Shown piece after piece: positions 46,884-57,156 of a stretch of 64,000 nt of DNA (the first letter of the stretch is position 1; each line of letters starts with the position of its first letter). A program made the translations under genes and the position numbers. The DNA comes from Pseudoalteromonas sp. N1230-9. Its GTDB lineage: Bacteria > Pseudomonadota > Gammaproteobacteria > Enterobacterales > Alteromonadaceae. Where the stretch lies: NCBI RefSeq assembly GCF_032716425.1, contig NZ_CP090419.1:383001-447000 (forward strand), read 5' to 3'. The notes under the pieces were generated by a model. That model ran no database searches, was not told the origin of the DNA, and worked only from the letters and a program-made list of their open reading frames with translations.

Positions 46884-48948
46884 TCGTATGAAAAGTAAAA
46901 ACAAAATGCATAAAGCAACGACTTGGTTAAATGATATGCATAAATATATATTAGCTGCATTAGCGTTTTTTATGGCGCAAGCTGCTGTAGCCGCTCCACT
47001 ATTATATGACATACGTTATAACCCATTAATGAAAGGCGAAACACAGTTACAACTCGTCTTTGATGAAGCACTCACCTTTGAGCCTAAAGTACAGGTGTAT
47101 AACTCGCCAGCTCGTATTGAGATGCTATTCAGTGACGTAGGTGTTGATAACAATGTACGCGATGTGGCCGTTAACCAAGCGGGTATAAAGCATGTTACAA
47201 GCACAATGACTTCTGAAGGTCTAAAAGTGACGGTATCTTTAGAGCGTTTGAAAATTTATAAAACAACCGCTAAAGATAACATAGTCAGCTTGCACGTTTC
47301 GGACAATCCAATAACATCTGACGAAGCTGATCCTCTTTCTGCAAAAAACAATTATATCAATACAATTCAGTCGATAGATTTCCGCCGTGGTGAAAAGGGT
47401 GAAGGGCGTGTACTTGTATTTTTGCAAGATACACAAGCTGCTATTGATGTTCACGAAAGTGGTGGGAAAATTGTCGCGGAGTTTCACCACACAGATATTT
47501 TAGATGACCTTCTTTATCAATTAGATGTACTTGATTTTGGCACTGTGGTTAGCTCAATCGAAACCTTTAAAGAAGGTAATATGAGTCGTGTTGTCATTGA
47601 GCCCAATGCTGCGTTTAAATTTACTCACCAACAAATAGAAAATATTTTCACCCTCACTGTTGAGAAAGATGATTCACAGCGAGCTTACCTTGATGGTGGT
47701 ATAGAGTATCAAGGTCGACCAATGACCTTAAATTTCCAAGATATTCCGGTTCGCGCCGTTTTGCAGATTATTGCTGGATATAATGAGTTTAACTTAGTGA
47801 CCAGTGACTCTGTAACAGGAAACATTACATTACGCTTAGAAGGTGTGCCATGGGACCAAGCGCTAGATGTTGTGTTGAAAGTCAAAGGTCTAGACAAACG
47901 TATGGATGGCACTATTTTAATGGTTGCGCCATCTGAAGAACTTGCTGCCCGAGAAGCAAAAGAATTAAAAGCAAAACAACAAGTCGAAGACTTAGAGCCT
48001 CTATACAGCGAGTATATTCGCCTTAATTATGCAAAAGCCGAAGAGTTTGCAGACTTACTAAAAACCGACACCAATAGTATTATTTCTGCGCGCGGTAGTG
48101 TGTCGGTTGATAAACGTACTAACACACTGCTAATCAAAGATACCGCAAAGAGCATTGAAAGTGTTCGTCGTATGGTTGAAACCTTAGATATTCCGGTAAA
48201 ACAAGTGGTGATTGAGTCACGTATGGTAACAGTACGAGACAATGTACAAGAGGACTTGGGCGTTCGTTGGGGCTTTAGTGATCAACAAGGGAGTGATGGG
48301 ATTGCTGGCACATTACAAGGTGCAGAGACAATTTCGAATGGGGTTATTCCTAATTTGTCTGACCGACTCAATGTAAATTTACCAATATCAAACCCTGCGG
48401 GAAGCATTGGTATGCATGTAGCAAAACTTGCAAATGGCACCTTAATTGATTTGGAGCTGACAGCGCTTGAGGAAGAAAATAAAGGTGAAATTATTGCAAG
48501 TCCTCGTATTACAACAGCAAACCAGCAAAAAGCGCGCATAGAACAAGGTACTGAGATCCCTTATGTTGAAGCGGCATCAAGTGGTGCAACAACGGTGAGC
48601 TTTAAAAAAGCAGTATTAAGCTTAGAAGTAACACCGCACATCACGCCAGATAACAAAGTCATCTTAGATCTTGTGATTACACAAGATACACGTGGTGACA
48701 CTGTTCAGACACCAACAGGACCTGCTGTAGCGATTGATACCCAACAGATTCAAACACAAGTGTTGGTTGAAAATGGACAGACGGTTGTGCTTGGCGGTAT
48801 TTTCCAACAGCAAATCGTCAATTCAACAAAGAAAGTTCCCCTATTGGGTGATATTCCGTACTTAGGTGTTTTATTTAGAAGCACCAGTGAATTTAATGAA
48901 AAAAGAGAGTTGTTGATCTTCGTAACACCAAAAATTCAAATCGATTAG
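46870..48948 (+). CDS. pilQ: Type IV pilus secretin PilQ
   Basis: The outer-membrane secretin through which the pilus leaves. 692 residues: signal peptide within the first 45 (ILAALAFFMAQAAVAAP), AMIN domains binding peptidoglycan (to about residue 260), N-domains with LNFQDIPVRAVLQIIAGYNE and VPWDQALDVVLKVKGL, and the secretin domain ending VPLLGDIPYLGVLFRSTSEF and RELLIFVTPKI. AGAGG precedes the ATG at 46870; a second ATG at 46888 would remove six residues. It ends the pilMNOPQ operon. Confidence 0.96.
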   Translation: MVQVNRMKSKNKMHKATTWLNDMHKYILAALAFFMAQAAVAAPLLYDIRYNPLMKGETQLQLVFDEALTFEPKVQVYNSPARIEMLFSDVGVDNNVRDVAVNQAGIKHVTSTMTSEGLKVTVSLERLKIYKTTAKDNIVSLHVSDNPITSDEADPLSAKNNYINTIQSIDFRRGEKGEGRVLVFLQDTQAAIDVHESGGKIVAEFHHTDILDDLLYQLDVLDFGTVVSSIETFKEGNMSRVVIEPNAAFKFTHQQIENIFTLTVEKDDSQRAYLDGGIEYQGRPMTLNFQDIPVRAVLQIIAGYNEFNLVTSDSVTGNITLRLEGVPWDQALDVVLKVKGLDKRMDGTILMVAPSEELAAREAKELKAKQQVEDLEPLYSEYIRLNYAKAEEFADLLKTDTNSIISARGSVSVDKRTNTLLIKDTAKSIESVRRMVETLDIPVKQVVIESRMVTVRDNVQEDLGVRWGFSDQQGSDGIAGTLQGAETISNGVIPNLSDRLNVNLPISNPAGSIGMHVAKLANGTLIDLELTALEEENKGEIIASPRITTANQQKARIEQGTEIPYVEAASSGATTVSFKKAVLSLEVTPHITPDNKVILDLVITQDTRGDTVQTPTGPAVAIDTQQIQTQVLVENGQTVVLGGIFQQQIVNSTKKVPLLGDIPYLGVLFRSTSEFNEKRELLIFVTPKIQID

Positions 48949-48965
48949 GTGATTTTTTCTTAATC

Positions 48966-48996
48966 AACGAGCAATTAACCTGTTTAATTGCTCGTT
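48966..48996 (+). terminator. Hairpin after pilQ
   Basis: Perfect 13-bp arms at 48966-48978 and 48984-48996 with a five-base loop, 17 bases after the stop; the T-run is offset, so termination is likely but not ideal. Confidence 0.65.
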
Positions 48997-49127
48997 ATAT
49001 GGCTTTTTATGTTAATTGACTTGAAATACCCAATCAATTACTGAGATAATCCCCTCCTTAATTTTGGGGCCAGGTCGTTAGGCGGGGTTTTATTTCAAAT
49101 TTTAGAGTTCGTTTGTACTAAAAAGAT

Positions 49128-49646
49128 ATGGCTGAGAAACGTAATATATTTCTAGTGGGCCCTATGGGGGCTGGCAAAAGCACAATTGGTCGTCACATTG
49201 CTGACCAATTACACCTTGAATTTTTCGATTCAGATCAAGAGATCGAGCGTCGTACTGGAGCAGATATTGCTTGGGTATTCGATCTTGAGGGTGAAGAGGG
49301 CTTTCGACTTCGTGAAGAAACTGTTATTTCAGACTTAACTGAGATGCAAGGTATCGTTCTTGCAACCGGTGGTGGTTCTGTGATCAGTAAAGAAGTACGT
49401 AATAAGCTTTCTGCTCGTGGTATTGTTGTATACCTTGAAACACCGATCGAAAAGCAAGTTGCACGCACGCAGCGCGACAAGCGTCGTCCATTATTGCAAA
49501 CAGAAGAAGCACCGCGCGATGTATTAGAGCGCTTAGCTGAAGAACGCGAACCGCTATACAAAGAAGTCGCTGATTTTGTTGTCCGCACTGATGAACAAAG
49601 CGCAAAAGTTGTTGCTAATCAAATCATCGAGAAATTAGATTTTTAA
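49128..49646 (+). CDS. aroK: Shikimate kinase
   Basis: Phosphorylates shikimate in aromatic amino-acid synthesis. 172 residues: Walker [16 protein letters not shown], the shikimate-binding region [20 protein letters not shown], and the lid/Walker [21 protein letters not shown] with ATGGGSV. 26 bases before aroB. The cluster aroK-aroB-damX-dam-rpe-gph-trpS is the E. coli order. Confidence 0.97.
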   Translation: MAEKRNIFLVGPMGAGKSTIGRHIADQLHLEFFDSDQEIERRTGADIAWVFDLEGEEGFRLREETVISDLTEMQGIVLATGGGSVISKEVRNKLSARGIVVYLETPIEKQVARTQRDKRRPLLQTEEAPRDVLERLAEEREPLYKEVADFVVRTDEQSAKVVANQIIEKLDF

Positions 49647-49672
49647 AAACCAAGAATAAAAGGAAACTAGCG

Positions 49673-50743
49673 ATGCTTGAATTAACTGTTAATTTGGACG
49701 AGCGAAGTTATCCTATTTATATTGGTCAATCTGCACTTCAATACGAAGGTCGACTCCGTGAACATATCGGTGATTGTCGACCTGTTATTATCACCAACGA
49801 CACTATTGCACCTTTATATTTAGATGATGTAATGAGGTCGTTGGCTGATCTTAATCCGCTCTCTTTTATTATTCCTGATGGTGAACAATATAAGTCACTA
49901 GAGTGGTTTGAAAAGATTTCAGCATTTTTACTTGAGCATAACTGTGGCCGAGATACCTGCTTAATCGCTTTGGGTGGTGGTGTGGTTGGCGATTTAACAG
50001 GCTTTGTGGCTGCGTGTTATCAACGTGGCGTGCCGTTTATACAAGTACCAACAACTTTACTATCACAGGTCGATTCCTCGGTGGGTGGTAAAACAGCGGT
50101 AAATCATCCGTTAGGTAAGAACATGATTGGCGCTTTCTACCAGCCACAAGCGGTGTTCATTGATACTAAATCTTTGCATACGTTGCCTGAGCGTGAATTT
50201 GCAGCAGGTATGGCCGAAGTCATTAAGTACGGGCTGATCTACGATACAGAATTATTTGCTTACCTTGAGCAAAATATTGCCAACCTTAAATCACTCGATG
50301 AGCAAACATTACAACACGTGATTTACCGTTGCTGCGAAATAAAAGCGCTTATTGTTGCTGAAGATGAAAAAGAAGCGGGCTTGCGTGCATTATTGAACCT
50401 AGGTCATACGTTTGGTCATGCGATTGAAGCACAGATGGGTTATGGTAATTGGCTACACGGTGAAGCGGTTGCAGCTGGTATGGTATTGGCGGCAAGGCTA
50501 GCACACAAGCGTAATGATTTATCACAACAAGAGGTTGAACGTATTGAAGCGGTTATTGCTCAATACGATTTACCTGTGGAAGCGCCAGGTGATATGACTT
50601 GCGAGCAGTTTCTTGCTCATATGCGCAAAGACAAGAAAAATAAAAAAGGCACTATTCGTTTTATTCTTCCTACAAAATTTGGTCAATGTGCGCTGGTTAG
50701 TGATGTAACTGATCAGCAGGTTTGTGATTTACTTATACGCTGA
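49673..50743 (+). CDS. aroB: 3-dehydroquinate synthase
   Basis: NAD- and metal-dependent cyclisation of DAHP. 356 residues, with [57 protein letters not shown], the metal ligands in [20 protein letters not shown] and [15 protein letters not shown]. Ribosome-binding site AAAGGAAAC. Its TGA overlaps the damX ATG (TGATG). Confidence 0.98.
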   Translation: MLELTVNLDERSYPIYIGQSALQYEGRLREHIGDCRPVIITNDTIAPLYLDDVMRSLADLNPLSFIIPDGEQYKSLEWFEKISAFLLEHNCGRDTCLIALGGGVVGDLTGFVAACYQRGVPFIQVPTTLLSQVDSSVGGKTAVNHPLGKNMIGAFYQPQAVFIDTKSLHTLPEREFAAGMAEVIKYGLIYDTELFAYLEQNIANLKSLDEQTLQHVIYRCCEIKALIVAEDEKEAGLRALLNLGHTFGHAIEAQMGYGNWLHGEAVAAGMVLAARLAHKRNDLSQQEVERIEAVIAQYDLPVEAPGDMTCEQFLAHMRKDKKNKKGTIRFILPTKFGQCALVSDVTDQQVCDLLIR

Positions 50744-52071
50744 TGCAATCGCAAATATTGCCTAGCCGTGCTGCGCTAGTTGATCGAATCGCCCTGCAGT
50801 TTGAATATGGGCAAAACCTAATATGTTTATTAGGTCCTTCTGGTTTAGGGAAAAGTTATCTATTAGAAACTTTTATTACCGATAAGTACCTTGAGTTTAA
50901 TAAAGCTTTTGTACAACTTAACGGTAAAATGACGGATCAGCAATTCGTTACTGATTTACTCGAACAGAATTTTCGCAACCCGCTTATCGATCACTCATTA
51001 ACACTTTCAGAGAACTTTTATCAGCTCTATAAGCAGCAGCCATGTGGCGATTGTTTATGGGTTATCGATGGTGGTCGTCACTTATCAGAAGAGCTCGTTC
51101 AGCAGCTTGAACTTATCGCAAAGCAAAGCCCCAGTACCCTCTATATCCTAATTGCCTCGCAATCGGTAGGGCAGTTTACACAAGCCGTTGAAATTCATCT
51201 TGAAGCTCTCAATATAAGTGAGAGCAAACAATTGATGCGTTGGTTTTTTCCTAACTTGCCAGTTGAAGAAGATCCTGTTTTTCGCACTTTTGTTGAAGAA
51301 GCTAAGGGCAATCCGGCTCTTTTATTGGCTTGGCAGCCACAAGAACATACCGCTGATATTCGTGAACCAGAAAAAAGTTATAAATTACTCTACTTACTCT
51401 TATTACTGCTAACAACCATGTTGCTGATAATTGGCTTTTTATACAAGGCCGATATGACCGAGTGGTGGAAAGAACATTATCAACAAGATACAACAGCAAA
51501 GGTTGCCACTGCGCTACCAGCTGAAAAAATCATAGCACCAAGTGACAAAGCTCTTGAAAAAGCACCTATTGAAACCACTCAGCAACAAAGTAATGAGCAA
51601 GAACAACCCGTTGCTACGCTATCGCATGAAAATAACGTATCAGCAATTGTTGATAGTCTAGCTATTCCTGCACCTCAAGAAACGACTGAAAGTGATGATA
51701 TCGCCACTGATTTAGTCGATGTATCTGCAGAGCAAGATAAGCTAACAGAGCCCACTGATGTCGCAACGTTAACAGGAAATGCCTGGTACTTAGCTGAACC
51801 TGATGGGCGCTTTGTTATTCAATTACTGGCAGTGACTAAACAAGAGATTACCGATAAGTTTATTACAGAAAATAACTTACAGGATACAGTTCATATATAC
51901 CAAGCACTACGTAATGGTACACGTTGGTGGATTGTTACTTCCGGCAGTTATGAAACCTTAGGTGACGCAAAAAAGGCTGCTTTACAGCTTTCTGATAATG
52001 TGCGTAAAAATCAGCCTTTTTACAAAAAAATAAGTAAAATTAAGCAAGAAATCGCCTCACTAGATCAGTAA
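50743..52071 (+). CDS. damX: Cell division protein DamX (AAA plus SPOR)
   Basis: A bitopic inner-membrane division protein. 442 residues: N-terminal AAA domain with LLGPSGLGKSYLLETF (Walker A) and LWVIDGGRHLSEELVQQ, a TM at about 207-230 (LLYLLLLLLTTMLLIIGFLY), an acidic and Gln-rich linker, and a C-terminal SPOR domain (FVIQLLAVTKQEITDKFI, TRWWIVTSGSYETLGDAKKA) that targets denuded septal glycan. Position between aroB and dam is the E. coli one. Confidence 0.94.
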   Translation: MQSQILPSRAALVDRIALQFEYGQNLICLLGPSGLGKSYLLETFITDKYLEFNKAFVQLNGKMTDQQFVTDLLEQNFRNPLIDHSLTLSENFYQLYKQQPCGDCLWVIDGGRHLSEELVQQLELIAKQSPSTLYILIASQSVGQFTQAVEIHLEALNISESKQLMRWFFPNLPVEEDPVFRTFVEEAKGNPALLLAWQPQEHTADIREPEKSYKLLYLLLLLLTTMLLIIGFLYKADMTEWWKEHYQQDTTAKVATALPAEKIIAPSDKALEKAPIETTQQQSNEQEQPVATLSHENNVSAIVDSLAIPAPQETTESDDIATDLVDVSAEQDKLTEPTDVATLTGNAWYLAEPDGRFVIQLLAVTKQEITDKFITENNLQDTVHIYQALRNGTRWWIVTSGSYETLGDAKKAALQLSDNVRKNQPFYKKISKIKQEIASLDQ

Positions 52072-52124
52072 AATAAAACAGATTAGTGTAGAATCGCGCA
52101 ACACTGAATTGAAGTTAAGAGCAG

Positions 52125-52967
52125 ATGCAGCAAAAGACCAGAGCCTTCCTTAAGTGGGCAGGTGGAAAATACAGCTTAGTAGAAGATATTCATGCCCGTT
52201 TAAAAAAAGCGAGCGCGAGCGCTGATACCTTAGTTGAACCTTTTGTTGGTGCAGGTTCTGTTTTCTTAAATACAGATTTCAAGCATTACATTCTTAATGA
52301 TATCAATGCAGACCTTATCAACCTATATACCGAACTAAAACGCACTCCGGATGAGTTTATTAGTGATGCGAAAAAACTATTCGTTGAATTAAATAATCAT
52401 CCAGAAGCCTATTATGAGTACCGTGTTCAGTTTAATCAAAGTAATGATGTATATGAGCGTGCTATTTTATTCTTATACATGAACCGCCACGGCTACAATG
52501 GCTTATGTCGCTACAACCTCAAAGGCATTTTTAATGTGCCTTTTGGTAAATATAAGCGCCCATATTTTCCTGAAAAAGAAATGAACTTTTTTGCGCAAAA
52601 GGCACAGCAAGCAACCTTTACTTGCTTAGGTTATGACGAAGTATTTAAACTCATTCCTGAAAATGCGGTTGTTTATTGCGATCCACCTTATGTGCCTTTG
52701 AGTAAAACGGCCTCGTTTACCTCGTATGCGAAAGGGGGCTTTAATTTAGATGATCAAGCTAACCTTGCAAACCTGGCAGAGCAAACGGCATTTGAAAATA
52801 ACACCCCTGTGCTTATCTCAAACCACGATACAGTGTGGACTCGGAAAATATACAGCCAAGCAGCACTTGATGAGATTCAGGTGAAACGCACAATTAGCCC
52901 AAAAGGTGGCTCGCGGAATAAGGTAAATGAGTTGATGGCTATGTATTTAGTACCAAAGAAACGGTGA
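52125..52967 (+). CDS. dam: DNA adenine methylase Dam
   Basis: Methylates adenine in GATC, directing mismatch repair and SeqA-type control. 280 residues: FLKWAGGKYSLVEDI (AdoMet site), VEPFVGAGSVFLNTDFKHYI, NRHGYNGLCRYN (target recognition) and catalytic DPPYVPLSKTASFT. It ends overlapping the end of the DUF2970 gene by 29 bases on the opposite strand. Confidence 0.97.
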   Translation: MQQKTRAFLKWAGGKYSLVEDIHARLKKASASADTLVEPFVGAGSVFLNTDFKHYILNDINADLINLYTELKRTPDEFISDAKKLFVELNNHPEAYYEYRVQFNQSNDVYERAILFLYMNRHGYNGLCRYNLKGIFNVPFGKYKRPYFPEKEMNFFAQKAQQATFTCLGYDEVFKLIPENAVVYCDPPYVPLSKTASFTSYAKGGFNLDDQANLANLAEQTAFENNTPVLISNHDTVWTRKIYSQAALDEIQVKRTISPKGGSRNKVNELMAMYLVPKKR

Positions 52968-53124
52968 AATAAATAGCCGCTACGAATAAGCTAAATAACA
53001 CAAGAGCAATAGCAATGATCGTGCTTAATGAATGCTCTTTGAAATCGGCCTGACGTTTATTTTCTGATTGCACACCAAAAAAAGCAGCGAAAACACTTTG
53101 TAACGCGCTAAAAAACTTACTCAT
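52939..53124 (-). CDS. DUF2970 small membrane protein
   Basis: 61 residues: MSKFFSALQSVFAAFFGVQS is followed by a polar NKRQADFKEHS and one TM (IIAIALVLFSLFVAAIYFTV). The FFGVQSE.K...DF motif is the DUF2970 pattern. Family function unknown. It is convergent with dam (overlap) and follows the secreted-protein gene by five bases. Confidence 0.8.
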   Translation of the reverse strand: MSKFFSALQSVFAAFFGVQSENKRQADFKEHSLSTIIAIALVLFSLFVAAIYFTVSLVLNT

Positions 53125-53129
53125 TGGGC

Positions 53130-53426
53130 TTAAAATTTTGAGCCTAAACTACTAACTTTCTTTGATTCTTCACTACTTGTTAGTAATTCTAGTAAATCTA
53201 AATAATGGAATTGTGCGCTGCGGCTATCGCCTGTAAGCCAAGAAAACCAACCTGTTTCTTGTTCGGCTTGCATACATTGATTCGCAGTTGAAGAAAGGCC
53301 TGTTGTGTTACATTGACAATTTGATGCAGTTAATAAAAAGTCATCATTCTCAGTTGAAAGCGAATGTGCAAAAGCAGCAACAGTCAGTGCGGACGCGATT
53401 AAGATCCCAGTTTTAAAAGCACGCAT
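53130..53426 (-). CDS. Small secreted protein, unknown
   Basis: 98 residues with a clear signal peptide (MRAFKTGILIASALTVAAFA, cleavage near AHS). The mature part has three cysteines (CQCN, QCMQ) and GWFSWLTGDSRSAQFHYLDL. I recognise no family. It lies upstream of DUF2970 on the same strand with a five-base gap, so they may be cotranscribed. Confidence 0.65.
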   Translation of the reverse strand: MRAFKTGILIASALTVAAFAHSLSTENDDFLLTASNCQCNTTGLSSTANQCMQAEQETGWFSWLTGDSRSAQFHYLDLLELLTSSEESKKVSSLGSKF

Positions 53427-53743
53427 GGTAATAACCTTAGTTTATGTTATTTAGACAAGCATACCTAACAATTGCTCAAATAACAAACTTAATTAGTGCT
53501 GAATTTAAGGAAAAATTAATAAAATTAGTGTCTTGAGGTAAGCTTTATGTTTGGTTTTTGTGTGTCAAAACCTAACTATGCGAATAAATTAAATAATTTA
53601 TTACTCATACTTAAGTTTAGTTAGCTTAATGGGCTCGTTCACAGTGTTTATTTACCTCACAAAGAGCGCGGTGTTTTAATCGGCTAGCTATTGGGTTACA
53701 TTATGCGCTCTTCTTGCAGTCGCAAATTATGATGGAATTTCTC

Positions 53744-54430
53744 ATGTTGGAAACATTACAAAAGTATTTAATAGCCCCGTCTATACTCTCGGCCGATTTT
53801 GCTCGCTTAGGTGAAGATGTTGATCGTGTACTCGCAAGTGGCGCTGATGTTGTACATTTTGATGTAATGGATAACCACTATGTGCCAAACCTAACTTTTG
53901 GCCCGATGATTTGTAAAGCACTGCGTGACTACGGCGTGACGGCACCGATTGATGTGCACCTCATGGTAAAACCAGTCGATCGTATTATCCCAGACTTTGC
54001 AGAAGCTGGCGCTTCAATTATTAGTTTTCACCCTGAAGCCAGTGAACATATTGATCGCACCTTGCAGCTCATAAAAGACAGTGGCTGCCAAGCTGGTTTG
54101 GTGTTCAACCCTGCAACCAGTCTTAGCTATCTTGAACATGTACTCGATAAAGTCGATGTGGTGTTATTAATGTCGGTTAACCCTGGCTTTGGTGGCCAAA
54201 GCTTTATTCCACATACTCTTGAGAAGCTTCGCCAAGCGCGTAAAATTATTGAGCAATCAGGCCGTAATATTCGTTTAGAAGTCGATGGTGGGGTTGGTGT
54301 TGATAACATTGCTGAAATTGCAAAAGCAGGCGCTGATATGTTTGTTTCAGGCTCTGCGATTTTCAATCAACCAGATTATAAAGCGGTAATCGATGCAATG
54401 CGTAACGAACTTGCGAAGGTTGATTCATGA
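53744..54430 (+). CDS. rpe: Ribulose-phosphate 3-epimerase
   Basis: Pentose-phosphate enzyme converting ribulose-5-P and xylulose-5-P. 228 residues, TIM barrel with [51 protein letters not shown] and [12 protein letters not shown]. The frame starts at 53714; ATG 53744 gives the usual length. It overlaps gph by four bases (ATGA). Confidence 0.97.
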   Translation: MLETLQKYLIAPSILSADFARLGEDVDRVLASGADVVHFDVMDNHYVPNLTFGPMICKALRDYGVTAPIDVHLMVKPVDRIIPDFAEAGASIISFHPEASEHIDRTLQLIKDSGCQAGLVFNPATSLSYLEHVLDKVDVVLLMSVNPGFGGQSFIPHTLEKLRQARKIIEQSGRNIRLEVDGGVGVDNIAEIAKAGADMFVSGSAIFNQPDYKAVIDAMRNELAKVDS

Positions 54431-55092
54431 AGTACGATGCAGCATTTTTTGATTTAGATGGCACCTTAGTCGACAGTGTTTATGATTTATACATAGCGAT
54501 GAACCTGACTCTGACTGACCTAGCATTTCCGGTTGTTAGCCAAAAGTTGGTTGAAAGCTGGGTGGGAAATGGTATAGAAACGCTTGTAAAGCGTGGTTTG
54601 AGTGGCGATATGCAAGTCAGTGAACATTTAGATGAAGCCCTTGCTGAGCGCGCCATTAATTTGTTTTATCAGCATTACGACCAAGTTGTGGGTGACTATA
54701 GTGCGCTTTATCAGCATGTAGAAACGGGGCTTGCTGCGCTTGCTGGTATGCCTAAAGTGGTGATCACCAACAAAGCACGTCGTTTTACCGAGAAGTTACT
54801 TGATAAACTCTCACTGACCAGCCATTTTCAGCTGATTGTCTGTGGTGATGATATGGCAAAGAAGCCATCACCTGAGCCTTTACAGTTTGCATGTCAGAAA
54901 CTTGATGTAAGCCCAGAAAAAGTAGTTATGATAGGCGATTCAAAAAGTGATATTTTGGCTGCCAAAGCGGCTAATATTGACGTTGTTGCGCTAGGCTACG
55001 GCTATAACCAAGGTGAAAACCTCGCTGATTTCAATCCAGAGTACCTCTGTGAGAATTTCTTAGATATAATACCTGTTCTTACCCAAAGGTAA
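54427..55092 (+). CDS. gph: Phosphoglycolate phosphatase
   Basis: HAD-family dephosphorylation of 2-phosphoglycolate. 221 residues: [20 protein letters not shown] (nucleophile Asp), [10 protein letters not shown] (motif II) and [16 protein letters not shown] (motif IV). It overlaps rpe, and trpS follows by 46 bases. HAD phosphatases vary in substrate, so the name follows synteny. Confidence 0.93.
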   Translation: MKYDAAFFDLDGTLVDSVYDLYIAMNLTLTDLAFPVVSQKLVESWVGNGIETLVKRGLSGDMQVSEHLDEALAERAINLFYQHYDQVVGDYSALYQHVETGLAALAGMPKVVITNKARRFTEKLLDKLSLTSHFQLIVCGDDMAKKPSPEPLQFACQKLDVSPEKVVMIGDSKSDILAAKAANIDVVALGYGYNQGENLADFNPEYLCENFLDIIPVLTQR

Positions 55093-55138
55093 GTGCATTT
55101 TAAATTCGTCTTTTTAAGTAAAAATATAAAGGAACATC

Positions 55139-56143
55139 ATGAGTAAACCAGTAGTGTTAAGCGGCATTCAGCCAACCGGTGGTATGACAATAGGCAACTA
55201 TGTTGGCGCTATTAACCAGTGGCTTAAGCTACAGGAAGACCACGAAAGTTTCTTTATGTTAGTAGATTTACACGCCATTACTGTACGTCAAGATCCTGAG
55301 CAACTACGCTCGCGCGTGCTTGACGGTATTGCGCTGTATGCAGCATGTGGTATCGACCCTGAGAAATCAGCACTATTTGTACAATCTCAAGTGCCAGAAC
55401 ATGCTCAGCTTAGCTGGGTATTAAATTGTTATGCGCAAATGGGTGAGCTTAACCGTATGACGCAGTTTAAAGATAAGTCGTCAAAGCATGCGAATAACGT
55501 AAATGTGGGCTTATTCTCTTACCCTGTGCTGCAAGCGGCTGATATCTTGTTATATCAGGCTGATCAAGTGCCAGTGGGTGAAGATCAAAAGCAACATCTT
55601 GAGTTAACACGGGATATCGCAACACGTTTCAATAACTTATACGGTGATGTTTTCAAACTACCTGAACCATACATCCCTGAGTTTGGTGCACGTGTAATGA
55701 GCTTGCAAGATCCACTGAAAAAAATGTCTAAGTCAGATGAAAATCCAAACGGTTACATCATGTTATTAGATGAGCCGAAGAAGATTGAAAAGAAACTGAA
55801 AAAAGCAGTAACCGATTCAGACGAGCAAGCGCGTATCTACTTTGACCGTGAAGAAAAACCAGGTGTATCTAACTTACTCACTTTATTATCAGTTGCAACT
55901 AAGCGCTCAATTGAAGACTTAGTACCTGAATATGAAGACAAAATGTATGGTCATCTGAAAAAAGACACAGCAGCAGCGGTTGTGAGTATGATTGAGCCAA
56001 TCCAAGCGCGCTTTAAAGAAATTCGCGAAGATCAGTCACTACTTGATAGCATTATGAAATCAGGTGCTGAAAAGGCGAGTATCCGCGCTGAAAAAACATT
56101 AAAAGCTGTTTACGATGCGGTAGGTTTTATCCCTCGTCCGTAA
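55139..56143 (+). CDS. trpS: Tryptophanyl-tRNA synthetase
   Basis: Class I synthetase of 334 residues. [20 protein letters not shown] carries the TIGN form of the HIGH motif, and [14 protein letters not shown] the KMSKS loop. Both are at the expected positions. Ribosome-binding site AAAGGAA. A strong terminator follows, so this ends the aroK-to-trpS cluster. Confidence 0.98.
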   Translation: MSKPVVLSGIQPTGGMTIGNYVGAINQWLKLQEDHESFFMLVDLHAITVRQDPEQLRSRVLDGIALYAACGIDPEKSALFVQSQVPEHAQLSWVLNCYAQMGELNRMTQFKDKSSKHANNVNVGLFSYPVLQAADILLYQADQVPVGEDQKQHLELTRDIATRFNNLYGDVFKLPEPYIPEFGARVMSLQDPLKKMSKSDENPNGYIMLLDEPKKIEKKLKKAVTDSDEQARIYFDREEKPGVSNLLTLLSVATKRSIEDLVPEYEDKMYGHLKKDTAAAVVSMIEPIQARFKEIREDQSLLDSIMKSGAEKASIRAEKTLKAVYDAVGFIPRP

Positions 56144-56170
56144 GCTTTTCAACAAATTATTGAAATAAAA

Positions 56171-56197
56171 ATACCGCTGAATAGCGGTATTTTTTTA
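56171..56197. terminator. Terminator of trpS (also usable on minus)
   Basis: Arms ATACCGCT (56171-56178) and AGCGGTAT (56183-56190), loop GAAT, T-run after and A-run before. Confidence 0.9.
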
Positions 56198-56269
56198 TTA
56201 AAAACTCAGCAAGATTAATACTGTAAACAAACAGATAAGTGCAGCAGCAGTTTTGTCTTTTTTTTCCAT
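56198..56269 (-). CDS. Candidate 23-residue membrane microprotein
   Basis: The minus frame reads MEKKDKTAAALICLFTVLIL then LSF and stop: a basic tip and one TM-like stretch. GAGGAAT lies eight bases before the ATG. It ends beside the trpS terminator. The good ribosome-binding site and coherent composition support it, but no family is known to me. Confidence 0.45.
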   Translation of the reverse strand: MEKKDKTAAALICLFTVLILLSF

Positions 56270-56271
56270 TT

Positions 56272-56412
56272 TTATTCCTCATCAGCGCTCAACTGTGTAA
56301 TCACGTAGCCTTTACTTACCTGCCAAACGGCACTTTTTGCATTACAAATACTCGTTGTTAACAAGTAAGATACAGCAATTTTTGAGAGCAGTGATTGGGT
56401 TAGTTGTTTCAT
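56272..56412 (-). CDS. Candidate 46-residue secreted microprotein or truncated gene
   Basis: MKQLTQSLLSKIAVSYLLTT with SICNAKSAVWQVSKGYVITQ forms a signal-peptide-like N-terminus followed by a short mature part. Its stop overlaps the ribosome-binding site of the 23-residue frame (GAGGAATAA). AVWQVSKG recalls the start of TraB/GumN proteins, so it may be the stump of a longer gene. Weak ribosome-binding site. Confidence 0.35.
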   Translation of the reverse strand: MKQLTQSLLSKIAVSYLLTTSICNAKSAVWQVSKGYVITQLSADEE

Positions 56413-56481
56413 TCTTTTAGCCTGTTAATTGAGAAAAGCTTGCCCAATGTAATGGGCAAACAGGGCATTACTGGTTGAGTT

Positions 56482-56709
56482 TTAATTCAATTTTGTGGTC
56501 AATTTTTTGTTTATTTGCTCGGTTGAAACCTCGATAGATATCTTAAGATGTTGTTCTAATTCTTGAGTATCTTGGTTATTTAGTAAGAGGGTTGGCAGTG
56601 TAATAACAAGCGTGCTTACTGCGAGTATCGATATTATTTTTAAAGCAAAGTTGGTTGGTCGCCCGTTGATAAAAACTACTACAATAGCGAGGAAAGTTGC
56701 TAGAGTCGC
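56482..56709 (-). pseudogene. Start-less membrane-protein fragment
   Basis: A minus-strand frame of 75 codons, open from a stop at 56710-56712 to TAA at 56482-56484, has no ATG, GTG or TTG before its hydrophobic part (TLATFLAIVVVFINGRPTNF, KIISILAVSTLVITLPTLLL), ending in a polar helix. It reads as the C-terminal remains of a membrane protein. Confidence 0.35.
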
Positions 56710-56881
56710 TTACCTAGCTCTAGGCGATTTATATAGGTTTCAAAATGTTAATTAACGTAACTTCAATGGTTTAAATCTAATCTTTATAGGGAGAAATAAG
56801 CTTTTTAAATCATTTTATTTTTGTGGTTTTGCCTTTTGATGATAGTTTGAATACAGAAAATAGGAACTTGGAGGTTTTGAT

Positions 56882-57127
56882 ATGGGTTTTAAAGTAAAAC
56901 ATTATGCGGCTAAAACCGTGCCTGCGAATAGCTCATTAGAATGGGAGCTAATCTTAACTGAACTTATCATTGGTAGCCTTTGTGCTGCATTCGCAAAGAT
57001 CGGCTATGATGCTGCTATGTTACTTATTTTTATACCCAACTTAGTAATCGCCTTAGTTTGCTTTGGCTTTATTGGGCTTTCGATATTTCATTTCATCAGA
57101 GAAAAACGCAGTAAGCCAAGTGAGTAG
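56882..57127 (+). CDS. Small two-TM membrane protein, unknown
   Basis: 81 residues: a polar N-terminus (MGFKVKHYAAKTVPANSSLE), two TM segments (IIGSLCAAFAKIGYDAAM region and LIFIPNLVIALVCFGFIGLS), and a basic end REKRSKPSE. GGAGG lies eight bases before the ATG, which makes translation likely. No family recognised. Confidence 0.6.
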   Translation: MGFKVKHYAAKTVPANSSLEWELILTELIIGSLCAAFAKIGYDAAMLLIFIPNLVIALVCFGFIGLSIFHFIREKRSKPSE

Positions 57128-57156
57128 TATTGATTGCTGCGGTATTTTTTTGTCTG

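Noticed and set aside
53583..53602. AT palindrome before rpe
   Set aside because: A 9-bp AT-only arm pair in AT-rich sequence is likely by chance.
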